Shown here: piece after piece, positions 12,400 to 23,515 of the stretch
Numbering within the stretch: the stretch's first letter is position 1
How the letters are laid out: each line of letters begins with the position of its first letter
NCBI RefSeq assembly: GCF_032854445.1
Contig: NC_088295.1
Coordinates: forward strand, 6,636,501-6,700,500
Reading direction: 5' to 3'
DNA: 64,000 nucleotides
Source of the DNA: Liolophura sinensis
Taxonomy: Eukaryota; Mollusca; Polyplacophora; Chitonida; Chitonidae
The notes under the pieces: generated by a model
The model's input: the letters and a program-made list of their open reading frames with translations, nothing else
Database searches by the model: none
What the model was told of the DNA's origin: nothing
Program-made: the position numbers and the translations under genes

Positions 12400-12685
12400 A
12401 CCGGCCCGGATAGCACAGTTGTAACTTCCTCGCTTGGCGTTCAGCATGAAGGGGATAGTGCAACGACTGGTTGACCCGTATCAGTATAATGGCTCGGGCG
12501 GGGCGGCTTACTTGCCTTCGGTAAGTCGTCTCAGTGATGCAGCACTAAATAAAAGAGCGGTGGAAATCCGTCCTGCAACAAAGAAGGCACATTACACGTA
12601 CATGCACCCTAATGACTCCTTCGTCGTCATATGACTGAAAAATTGTTGAGTACGACGTTAAACCCCAAGCACTCACTCACTCACT
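12400..12685 (+). mobile_element. SINE-B with 12-bp target-site duplication
   Basis: The second SINE family. The body contains GCTTGGCGTTCAGCATGA, ATCAGTATAATGGCTCGGGC and GTCGTCATATGACTGAAAAA and ends GTTAAACCCCAAGCACTCAC with an ACTC tail. Direct repeats CTTCCAAATATG at 12388-12399 and 12686-12697 are a perfect target-site duplication, showing recent retrotransposition. The 66-aa reading frame inside it is not a gene. Confidence 0.9.
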
Positions 12686-13053
12686 CTTCCAAATATGGTT
12701 TAGTCTGGCTCTTTTCCCACCTCACTTTTGATGTTTCATCAAGAATTTTTCAGAACAAATCTTTAAGTCAGCGTGTGGTAGTTACATACTGTAACACCCG
12801 TAAAAACACATACCACATCAATGAACATTTTCAGAAACGATGACATAACACAAAACAAAAAAAAACGAGGATGCAAGAGCCATTGAAAAGAGATCACTTG
12901 TACAATGTCGTCTGCTCACAACGCTATAAAGGTTTTCGAGAGACACTTACGGAAGGGAGCCCTTATGGACAACAGCCTTTATGAATTTAAGCTTTATATG
13001 CAGGCGCCATTATGGAGAGGCATTATTAAGGCATAAGCCAAGGAGGTAAGCCT

Positions 13054-13405
13054 TTATGGACAAAAGCCATTATGGACAGAACTTCTTATGGACAGGTGTC
13101 ATTATGGACATAAGCTCCAAGAGGCTCATGGACAGGAGCCTTTCTGGACAGAAGCTCACAGACAGGAGCCTTTCTGGGCAGAAGTTCACGGACAGGAGCC
13201 CTTCTGGACAGAAGTTCACGGACAGGAGTCTTTCTGGACAGGAGCCTTTCTGGACAGAAGCTCATGGACAAGAGCCTTTCTGGACAGAAGCTCATGGACA
13301 GGAGCCTTTCTGGACAGAAGCTCATGGACAGGAGCCCTTCTGGACAGAAGCTCACGGAGAGGAGCCCTTCTGGACAGAAGCTCACGGACAGGAGCCACGA
13401 CATGA
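13054..13405. repeat. 30-bp minisatellite downstream of P4HA
   Basis: About 12 copies of GGACAGAAGCTCATGGACAG + GAGCCTTTCT, with degenerate copies from about 12960. The period of 30 keeps several frames open on both strands (up to 124 codons), but the frames encode only the repeat and have no other support. Confidence 0.9.
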
Positions 13406-15376
13406 GCAAGCTACCACGTGTTTCAAATAAAAAACATTTCAATTTAAAAGAGACACCATTGTGAAATGTTAACTACATTTTAGATACATTTTAAGCGCTC
13501 ATCCACATAATAAACACTGGACACGTGTTTTTCATAATGCAAGGAAGATATTCCATGTTTAAACATGTGACGTCTGACCAACAATCTTCAGATGCATCAT
13601 CTCGTGGATGACGACAGTTCTTTAGTCAATTCTTTCGTGATTGTTTTTAATGTATACGTAGTAGGATGTACGCAGCAGCCAGGAGACTCCTGGAAAGTGG
13701 TCATTGGAATCCAGCAGTCGGGCTGACTCCGTTTGCAGTTGTGAGAGCGCTTCCACATCACGTTGTAAATAAAATTTCTAAAATGGTCTACATGGTCTAC
13801 AGGGAAAGCTGTGAAGAACTGTGTTTGTAGGATGTTTTGTGGAAGTGGCCTGGTGACAGGATTCGGTACAACATACCAACGCTCGTAAAATTGGCAAACA
13901 TGTTCCCAATTTTAGAATAAACACCTTTGCCTAAGCAAAACGCAAACACTCCAAAAATTTCGTGAAATCGCGTCAAGAAACATATCTGTTGCACCAAACT
14001 AGCCAGTAAGTGGGGCAGCTTCGTCTAGCATGATGTTTCTTACATAGGCCATCCCATTCTGTTGGGTAATGTGGACAACCCTACGAGAAAAGTTCAAGTT
14101 GCCAAGCATACAACAGAATAACAAGTTTCTAGTTATTCCTGGTGAATTCTTTGCCTGTCTTATTTCTGTATTACGCGGAAAATACAACATGCCCCCCACC
14201 CCCTCCAAGACGGAATGTAACACTTGTAGAATGGACAGTTCAAAGTCTGATACAGCCGCTGTTGGGTGTGATAAGAAACGGAAACTGTGACAAGATGGCG
14301 TGTAAGATCTAAAATGTGACTTATGTGACGGTAAGGCGTAAACGCGTGACCCAGCTGTTCAGTGGATCCTCGATGAAGGTAGTTCTGGAGAAGCTTGTTA
14401 GGGACTTTGAGAATTTGTGTTCCTCCTTGTGTTAGGGCGAGATGCATGGCGTGATAAGAATACAGTTTTCCAACTAATAACGAAAGAATATGAGGTTGAC
14501 AACATTTATTCTTTATGTACTTTAGAACATGACAATAGCCTTTGTTTTTATACATATCTTTATTCCCAGAAATGAAATAAAGTTTTTGCAAAAAATATGA
14601 AGGAAAGGAAAACTGATTGAAATTTACTATCAATTTTTTTCCCTAAATTTTACCACATTAGATATTTCTAGGAAAATACTATTGTTTTCAATGTTTTTGA
14701 CATAAACTTTTGTTTGATGTTTTCAGACAGAAATTATGTATTATTACTATTATTATTATATCTCAATTTTTTAATGAAATTTTATCAAAAACAATATTAA
14801 CAGATGAGAAACCCATAATTAATTTAACCCATAATCCCTCATTTAAAATACACAGTTGTGGGCTTATGTTCAGAACTGAAACAAGGACTAAGGGCTCATA
14901 TCAAAGACTTGTGTCATAAGGGCTTTTGTCCAGAAAGAGATTAAAATTCTGATTTGCTGATAATGCAGAGAGGATTGCCCGGCATAAAGCCTATGGCCTT
15001 GGTTCTCCTATAATAAGTGCACAGTGTCTAAACTAAGGGTTACCTAAAGCTTAGTCTGGGTCTGCCTATTTCTCACACCTGCCAATCAGAAATCCCAGCT
15101 GCATTGAGTTATGATTATGGTTACAATAAAACAATACCAAGCAGACTATTACAAGCCACGTTTATTTACCCACAGCTTATAATTATTTTGACTAGATTCA
15201 TAGGCATCCACAAAATTAAATTATGGCAGATGAAAAATTTCTCGTAAACTTTAATATATACAATAAAAAAAAGAACAAATAAAAAAAATAAAAAAGGGGG
15301 GGGGAGATTTTTCAATATTTACTAAGCAACAACAATGGTTTTAATAAATTAAGCATTAAATTAATTGTTCCATGAC

Positions 15377-15378
<2 letters not shown>

Positions 15379-15420
<42 letters not shown>
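15379..15420. repeat. (TA)n microsatellite
   Basis: About 20 uninterrupted TA units, following a stretch of A/G homopolymers (AAAAAGGGGGGGGG at about 15292-15305). Confidence 0.95.
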
Positions 15421-15423
<3 letters not shown>

Positions 15424-16714
15424 CATCAATATAAAAAGGTCATTTATAAAAAGGTAGCAGAATAGCCCATGGTTCTAATTACATTGACTGTCTTTCCTCA
15501 TTGAAGGGTTTATTCAAGGGTTTACAACAAGTTTACAAGATATGTCTAGGTGGGTCTAACACAAATGTACACAACTTATCTCAACAGAGTCCTCATATAC
15601 CAAAGACAATGCCACATAAAATCATCACAGTCATTTCTATATTCATAAACCGTCTGGAACAATGATAACACTGCACTTCATCATGGCATAAGCCAAGTCC
15701 TGTACCATTAGTTAAGTGATATTCATTGTAACAATACCAGAAAACTGTCTGCAAAACTTATAAAATTAGGTGAAAATAAACAAATCAGCGTGAAACTTGA
15801 TCTACATGTAAACTACAAACACTAATGTCAAAAAGGAAAACTCAGATTTAATCTGTAACTTGTCATCGTGAAGTCACATACCAACTTCCAATTCAATATG
15901 ATCAACCACATTGAATAAAATTTGGCAAAAGTCTCAAAAACAGTCAAAAATAACAGAAAAACAGCCTAAGTTACATAGGCTTTAAATGAACGTAACAGCA
16001 TGCAACTTATCTAACAGTTTCTGATAAAGTTATGTTTCATTTGAATTGTTTGTTTTCAACAGTTTTACAGACTTTTACTTAAAATGGTTCAAAAGTGACA
16101 ATAATAGCCTGAAATTTGAATTTGACATCGCTTGTCATCCCCCAGGTTATGGTACATGTAGGAGACTAATAAATAAGATGATAAAAATGTACATGTATTT
16201 GGAACTCTGTAAAATTGAGCACAACAGGGAACAAATATGAAGTACATATGCAATAAAAAAAAAGGAAAAAGCATCATAAAAATATTCCTTACATTAAATA
16301 ATTATCAAATAAAAAAATCACCTGAAACTTCAGATTTTAGAACTAAAATAAAAAGAAAGAGAGCACAATAATATTAAAAGTATATGAAGTTAGTGAAAGC
16401 TCCATCAACCTTAAACAGGCTCAGAGAAACTTTGGACACGTTTCAGATTTCCCCACCAAAGAAATGCCAGAAAGCAGACTAACAACACATGTTTATAATG
16501 TAGATCAGTGTACACAGGCCACACTGTAAGCAGTGAGCTACACATACATGCTCGTTAATAGCTCAGCTCTGTTGTACAAATACATGCACTGAATTGTATG
16601 CTGCAACACTGACAATAAATCCAATGTCTGCCCCACCCTATAGCAACACAATTCTAATAATCAATGTTCTCCTCTATGACGACATAAGCACTGTGCCACT
16701 CTATGATGTCACTG

Positions 16715-16870
16715 TCTCACTATATGGCAACACAATAACTCCCTACTCTGTGGCAACACAATCACTGCCCCACTGTGTGGCAACACAATAACTCCCTACT
16801 CTGTGGCAACACAATCACTGCCCCACTGTGTGGCAACACAATAACTCTTCCACTCTGTGGCAACACAATG
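16715..16870. repeat. Short tandem repeat, CTGTGTGGCAACACAATAAC type
   Basis: Five to six ~25-bp units (GTGGCAACACAATCACTGCC / GTGGCAACACAATAACTCCC alternating) in the DGKE 3' flank. An isolated pair of units occurs again at about 17237-17272. Confidence 0.8.
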
Positions 16871-16929
16871 ACTGTCCATGTTGACCACTGTGGCATTAGA
16901 GGTCAAGCAATCTTGGCACTCAATGACAG

Positions 16930-18185
16930 CATGCATCGTAGGCACATCCCTTGCTGTAAAGACTCTAAGAGTGTGATCTGCACACCTCAATTCAACTTTG
17001 TTTCAAGTGTGTGAAGGTGTGCGAGTGTGATTCATGTGCCATGATTCCAAATCCTGTGCTGGCCTCACTGTTTACTTCTTCCTGATTTTTTAGAATTTAA
17101 TGTCAGAGTAAAAATGTAGTCAGCCCCCAACAGTAGTGCAGATTTTTAATACAGTACACTGAGCAACTACTGTAGCCTGATCAGACATAGGAGAAGGCCT
17201 CAGAGATTAACCCACAGTTGTCAGAATCAATGTCCTCTGTGGCAACCAAATTGTCTTCTATGGCAACACAATTCTAGCCATCTTAGAACTCTTATGATGA
17301 CATGCACTGTAGTTACATCCCTTGCTGTATAAAAGGCAACAGGCGTATGATCAGCAAACCTATAAAATTCAACTTTAAACGAGTGTGATACAAATATCAT
17401 GCCTCAATTTCCAAATCATGTGTTGACTTCTCTATTACACTGCTTTCTGAGAATGACGTCAAAAACATGTGCAACAAATCCCAGGAAAAATTAAAGATTG
17501 CAAACCCTGCTTTGTTATTAAAAGGCAACACAAGCTTTTCTGAGTTGCAAGTCAACGTTCAACATGCATGCAAATGCATTTTATTTTCTCTAAAAATATC
17601 TTGTTAAGGCTGGTTGTTTATTTACCTAGAAAACAAATATTTACCCCTCTCTCCAGCAGTGCAATTACTCTCCACAACAGTTCGCTCATGAGCACTGATA
17701 TCTTGGGTTGATGTACACTGTAGCTAAGGCCTTGTTTTCACCGCAGTCGATCACCAATAAGGTTACGAGCTCAAACACCGCTCTTCCTTGTTCACTGCAA
17801 ATCAGGAGGTCTGTCAGTAACCTGCTGAATGGATGGGGCGTACTCTGATTTTCTCCACCCTGTCACACAAAATTACTGAGAGCATCATTAAACGCTAATC
17901 GCATAAACAGATGAATGAAATTATGCCCCTTCATGCCCTGAATTTCCAAGTATTCCACTCCAGTCATAATAGATACATGTCTGTACATTTGCTGCTGTCC
18001 TCTTAATTTGTCATCTCATGTCTTAATGATTAATGGCATAACAGGGAATACTTAAAATGCCTCTAAATATATAATTTTCTTTACATCAGCCACTAACAGT
18101 AGTGCAGCCTTTTTCATATAGTACACAGAGCAACTAGCCTGATCAGGCATTAGAGAAGGCCTGGGACATTAGCCTACATATACAC
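16930..18185. repeat. Dispersed local duplications in the DGKE 3' flank
   Basis: Two blocks are each present twice. A ~140-bp block starting CATCCCTTGCTGTA is at about 16946-17090 and again at about 17308-17450. A ~110-bp block (AGTAGTGCAG, AGTACAC.GAGCAACTA, GCCTGATCAG, AGAAGGCCT) is at about 17130-17205 and again at 18098-18175. Divergence is moderate, suggesting old duplication of a ~360-1000 bp segment. Confidence 0.6.
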
Positions 18186-18261
18186 GGCCTGAATGGCAGA
18201 TTAGCCCAATCCTATCAGTTCTGCTGAGAACCAGCACGATGCTGGGTTATCTCCCTTTGTA

Positions 18262-21200
18262 TCAGATTTCAGCGTTCACCAGCATTGTTCCCTGTCCATT
18301 GTATGTTAAAACAATCTCTGCGGGATGCTGCTCCCAGGGCTCTCCGTCCACTTGCATTGGAGCATTGCCAGTTAAACTTATCTGCAAAGTACAAATGCTT
18401 TGTATTTAAACAAACCAGTTAAGTAATTCTTCACTCTGTAACATACATGTGATAAGGAACATCATTAGCTTAACCTGGCACAAAACACCAGCATACATGT
18501 ACCTTGACCTCTTAGTCTATTACTTACACACCCACTTCAATTCAGTTTATCACACATCCATAACAACTACAACATGGAATTCATACAACGCTCACTTAAT
18601 TAATTTTTAAAAAGATACAAAAATGTCACTGTCTAATACATAGGGGCAAACCTTTTATGTTATTATTAGATTTCATTGGTCCAATGCCAGCCTCTTCCGA
18701 AAGGCCCTCATGAATGGACAAAGACGGCTGTGGGAAGAACCTTCCAATTAGACAGATTTGATCTTTACCTCACTAATCCTCACGGACAGAAGTGACCACT
18801 CACCTTGACAGAACGACCTTGGGCCAATTTTAGTGGAGCTGCCAGACCCACCTGGAGTTGAGCGATGTGGAAGGAAGAATAGAGGCCCATCACCTCTAGC
18901 AGGCCATCATCAAACCTGGAAAGTAAAATGAATTACAGTTCAGCACATTGCTCCAATAAGCATTTATAATGCCACAGTAAAGCATAACTAATGACAGCTC
19001 ACCACAGTGCTCCAATAAGCACATTTAGTGCCACTGTAGAGTGAGAACAATGGCTGATTAGCACATTGCTCCAATAAGCACACTTAGTGCCACTGTAGAG
19101 TAAGAACAATGGCTGTTTAGCACAGTGCTCCAATAGGCACACTTAGTGCCACTGTAGAGTAAAAACAATTGCTGATTAGCACAGTGCTCCAATAAGCACA
19201 CTTAGAGTCACTGTACAGTAAGAACAATGGCTGTTTAGCACAGTGCTCCAATAAGCATTCATACTGCCAGTGTAAAGTAAGGAAAATACCATTCTCAGCA
19301 CAGCTCAGCACAGTGCTGCCACAAACACACCTATTACCACTGTAAAGCAACAGGAATAACAGCTCAGCTCACAGCTTCCACAAACATATCTTGTGCCAAT
19401 GTAATGACAGCTCTGCTCACTGCTGCACGAAGCACACCTATTCCCAGATATGACAGCTTGCCTCCAATGAACCTGAAGATACATGTACTGAAGTTCATGT
19501 TACCTAATTCCAAATCTTAACAGATTTATCTACATGTACCTTAGGAGATCCTGATAAGGTATGTGTAGTCAGAGAGATTTGTGTCAGCTAAACAGTTTAC
19601 CGTGTAAGAATTTAATACTAGTTGCCTAAATTTTACTGGCTTGAAAGTTCTCTCTATAATGTTACTTAGTTTCACAATTTTCCATCGAGTATCAATCTCA
19701 CCTGACAGTGAGGCATAGTTAGACGGTCTCACTTCTCTACACTTTAGCATTTACCTTCATAAGTATGCCTGGTCAAGAAGAAACTATCCTTAAACTGACT
19801 GTGATAAGGGCATTATGGGTAATTTCACAGCAGATTTCATGTTAGTACATGTACAAGTAAGTAGCTTACCGTGGGGGAAAGAATTGATCACCATCCCCTG
19901 GGGTCCAGGGCTTACAACCACCACCCCAGCTGCTGATGTTCAGAACAACCACCCCCTCCAGCTCTGGCAGAGTCAGTTCCTTCCCATCCACCTCTACCTG
20001 TAAACATAACAATACACACCTGAGTACACACAATAACACGACAGACAGGTATATCACAACCAGTTCCTTCCCATACACCTCTACCTGTAAACATAACAAT
20101 ACACACCTCAGTACACACAATAACACAACAGACAGGTACATCACAACCAGTTCCTTCCCATACACCTCTACCTGTAAACATAACAATACACACCTGATTA
20201 CACACAATAACACAACAGACAGGTATATCACAACCAGTTCCTTCCCATACACCTCTACCTGTAAACACAACAATACACACCTGATTACAGACAACATTAA
20301 CACAACAGACACATACATGACAACCTGCTCTTTCCCATCCACCTTTACCTGTAAACACAACATTACACACTTGATTACAGACAACAATAACAGAAAATAC
20401 AGCCTCAAAAACCACCTCCTTCCCATCCACAAAGGAAACAGTTCTTACCTTTAATTTCTTCTGGAGATTTTTGCACTCTCTCTCAAGAACATCTTTGGTG
20501 CCATATGTAAAGTAACAAAACTGAAAGAGATGAACAAGAATGTATTCATACATATAACTGAACAATCGACATGTAAAAGTGTTATAAAATACCCTCAATA
20601 CCCTCTAGCATAGGTTGGTTGTTTAATTCTGGAATTCTGGTGGCTTTTCCAGGGGTAAAACTCTCAACATATATCATATTACTTCAACCACCTCACATGT
20701 CAAAGTTCAGCCTTAAAGGCAACTTATCCAAATTAACCTTTTGATTATTGTTATAATTTATCTCGAGTAAATTTACCAACACCAGGGCTTCACAGGAAAT
20801 ACATTTGCTTCAGTCTAGGCACAGAAATTACCTTAAGATACACCTCTTCCTCATTATAACAAGCTTCATTAAAACACGTTTCAAAATAACACAATCACAA
20901 ATGTGTCCTCGAAATGTGTGCTGTTTTTGTACACATTTGTAGAAGTTTTTAAAAGCTTCAGTGAAGAAAACTTCAGAGTTTGTAAATATCGTGCACTCAG
21001 AAGCTTGGTTATCATGTAATTATTACAATAAAAACCATGAATTTATGTTGATTTGGCCTACAGTTAACATGCAGTATCACACCATATTATACACGCCACA
21101 GGCTATCCACAGGTAACAAACTTCATTTGTCATGCTTCGCTTAAAGCATGGAGGGTAGATCTGTCCCCAATCAACAGCGCTGTAATGAGGGAGAGGTCTA

Positions 21201-23445
21201 CGCTTAAAAACAGCAACTGGTAAGCATGTGAAAAAGTTGAAGGGATGGGGTATTTACAAAATTCTTAAGCAGATCATTACTATATAAAATATGTCCTCAT
21301 TCTTCAATATACACACCTTAATGATACTACTATGATATCAGGGAAGAGGGGAGGCCAGCTTTGATGGACAGAGTGAGTGACTGAGTGAGTGCTTGGGGTT
21401 TAACGTATTACTCAACAATTTTTCAGTCATATGACGATGAAGGAATCCTTAGGGTGTATGTAATGTGCTTCCTTGTCGAAGGACGGATTTCCATCGCTGT
21501 TTTATTTAGTGCTGCTTCCCTGAGACGACTTACTGAAGGCAAGTAAGCGGCCCCGCCCGAGCCATTATACTGATACAGGTCAACCAGTAGTTGCACTATC
21601 CCACTCATGCTGAACGCCAAGTGAGGAAGTTACAACTTAATCTTTTAAGGTCACGGGTTTGATGGACAGATATATGTATTTTAGCCATTATTCCCCAGTA
21701 TAGGCACCCTATTAATGATTCTATGTGTGAAGAGGGAAGGCCAGCTTTGATGGACAGATACATGTTTTTTAGCCATTATTCCCCAGAATAGGCACCCTAT
21801 TAATGACTCTATGTGTGAAGAGGGAAGGCCAGCTTTGGTGGGCAGATACATGTTTTTTAGCCATTATTCCCCAGAATAGGCACCCTATTAATGATTCTAT
21901 GTGCGAAGAGGGAAGGCCAGCTTTGATGGACAGATACATGTTTTTTAGCCATTATTCCCCAGAATAGGCACCCTATTAATGATTCTATGTGTGAAGAGGG
22001 AAGGCCAGCTTTGATGGACAGATACATGTTTTTTAGCCATTATTCCCCAGAATAGGCACCCTATTAATGATTCTATGTGTGAAGAGGGAAGGCCAGCTTT
22101 GATGGGCAGAAATATGTATTTTAGCCATTATTCCCCAGTATAGGCACCCTATTAATGATTCTATGTGTGAAGAGGGAAGGCCAGCTTTGATGGACAGATA
22201 CATGTTTTTTAGCCATTATTCCCCAGAATAGGCATCCTATTAATGATTTATGTGTGAAGAGGGAAGGCCAGCTTTGATGGGCAGATATATGTATTTTAGC
22301 CATTATTCCCCAGTATAGGCACCCTATTAATGATTCTATGTGTGAAGAGGGAAGGCCAGCTTTGATGGACAGATATATGTATTTTAGCCATTATTCCCCA
22401 GTATAGGCACCCTATTAATGATTCTATGTGTGAAGAGGGAAGGCCAGCTTTGATGGGCAGATATATGTATTTTAGTCCTCATAACTCAATATACACACCT
22501 TATTGATAATCCTATGAGTGAAGAGGGAAGGCCAGCTCTCTCTTCGTCTGTGGAAATTTAGGGTCACCAGAGCATCAACTCCTATAGACGCATAGTTGTT
22601 CATCTTCACTTTCTGAATAAACAAACAGACAACCAAATGGTCTAATACATGTACATATTTACTTAACTTACTGGAGTGGCCAGCTTGAGTGACGGAGTAA
22701 ACCCGGCAGTCAAGAGGAAGCCTCCATCCTGACAAACTTCCAGAAAAATACTCAAAATTTATACCCAAAACACTGAGGGATTGATTCAAGCAGGCAACTC
22801 CACTGGTCAGAAGAGAACTGCTTGTAGCTGAAGAGACACCACTGAGCCAGTTATTGCTATCAAGCTATTTTCACAAAATCTTGTTCTCATATATCAGCCA
22901 TACCAGTAAATGCATTTGGAAGGTAAACACTAAAACAGTAATACCACAACTACTGCTAAAACAAATCAAACATTAATATGCAATATAGCTATCTGAATTT
23001 GTTTGAAATTAATTCTACCTGAAAACAAATGGCGTGAATATAGATCACAGGAACAAAGACAGCTTCCTTAGAAATTTCCACATGTGTGGTACCACTTACC
23101 TTATTTCGTCGGTGTATTCCTGCAAAATGTTTGGCATGTGAGATTGCCACTTGCCACCTGATGAGGAAAGCAAATCAAATTCACTCTTATTTACTGGGAA
23201 ATACCGAAGCCCAGAGCTATACTAGTAAGACCAGCACATCTCATACTGTAAACTTTCCCTAACCACAATTTAAGAAACACCATCTTGCTTTAATTAATTT
23301 AAAGATGCACACATGAAGAACACTAAAAATGTCGTTATAAAAGAACACTTCTTTTGTCATATATGTGTAATACAATAGACATCTTCGGCATGATAATTCA
23401 GTGGTGGCAGGGTTTTGGTGGCATGGACTCTACCTGAAGAAAACA

Positions 23446-23515
<70 letters not shown>

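Larger units (their letters stand above)
13406..18261. other. Intergenic / DGKE 3' flank, no gene recognised
   Basis: AT-rich sequence between the convergent P4HA and DGKE genes. Part of the right side must be the DGKE 3' UTR (- strand), but no single poly(A) signal stands out. Some TTTATT (AATAAA on the - strand) occurs, for example at about 17580 and 17617. A 157-codon frame at 14160-14633 (-) is unrecognised and AT-rich. A TA microsatellite and duplications inside are listed separately. Confidence 0.6.

Noticed and set aside
13056-13442. Repeat reading frames of 118-124 codons on both strands
   Set aside because: They come from a 30-bp repeat; all are low complexity and neither strand has gene structure.
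14160-14633. 157-codon - strand frame downstream of P4HA
   Set aside because: AT-rich, no recognised motif, no homologue I can name, overlaps an open + strand frame; could be chance or part of a UTR.
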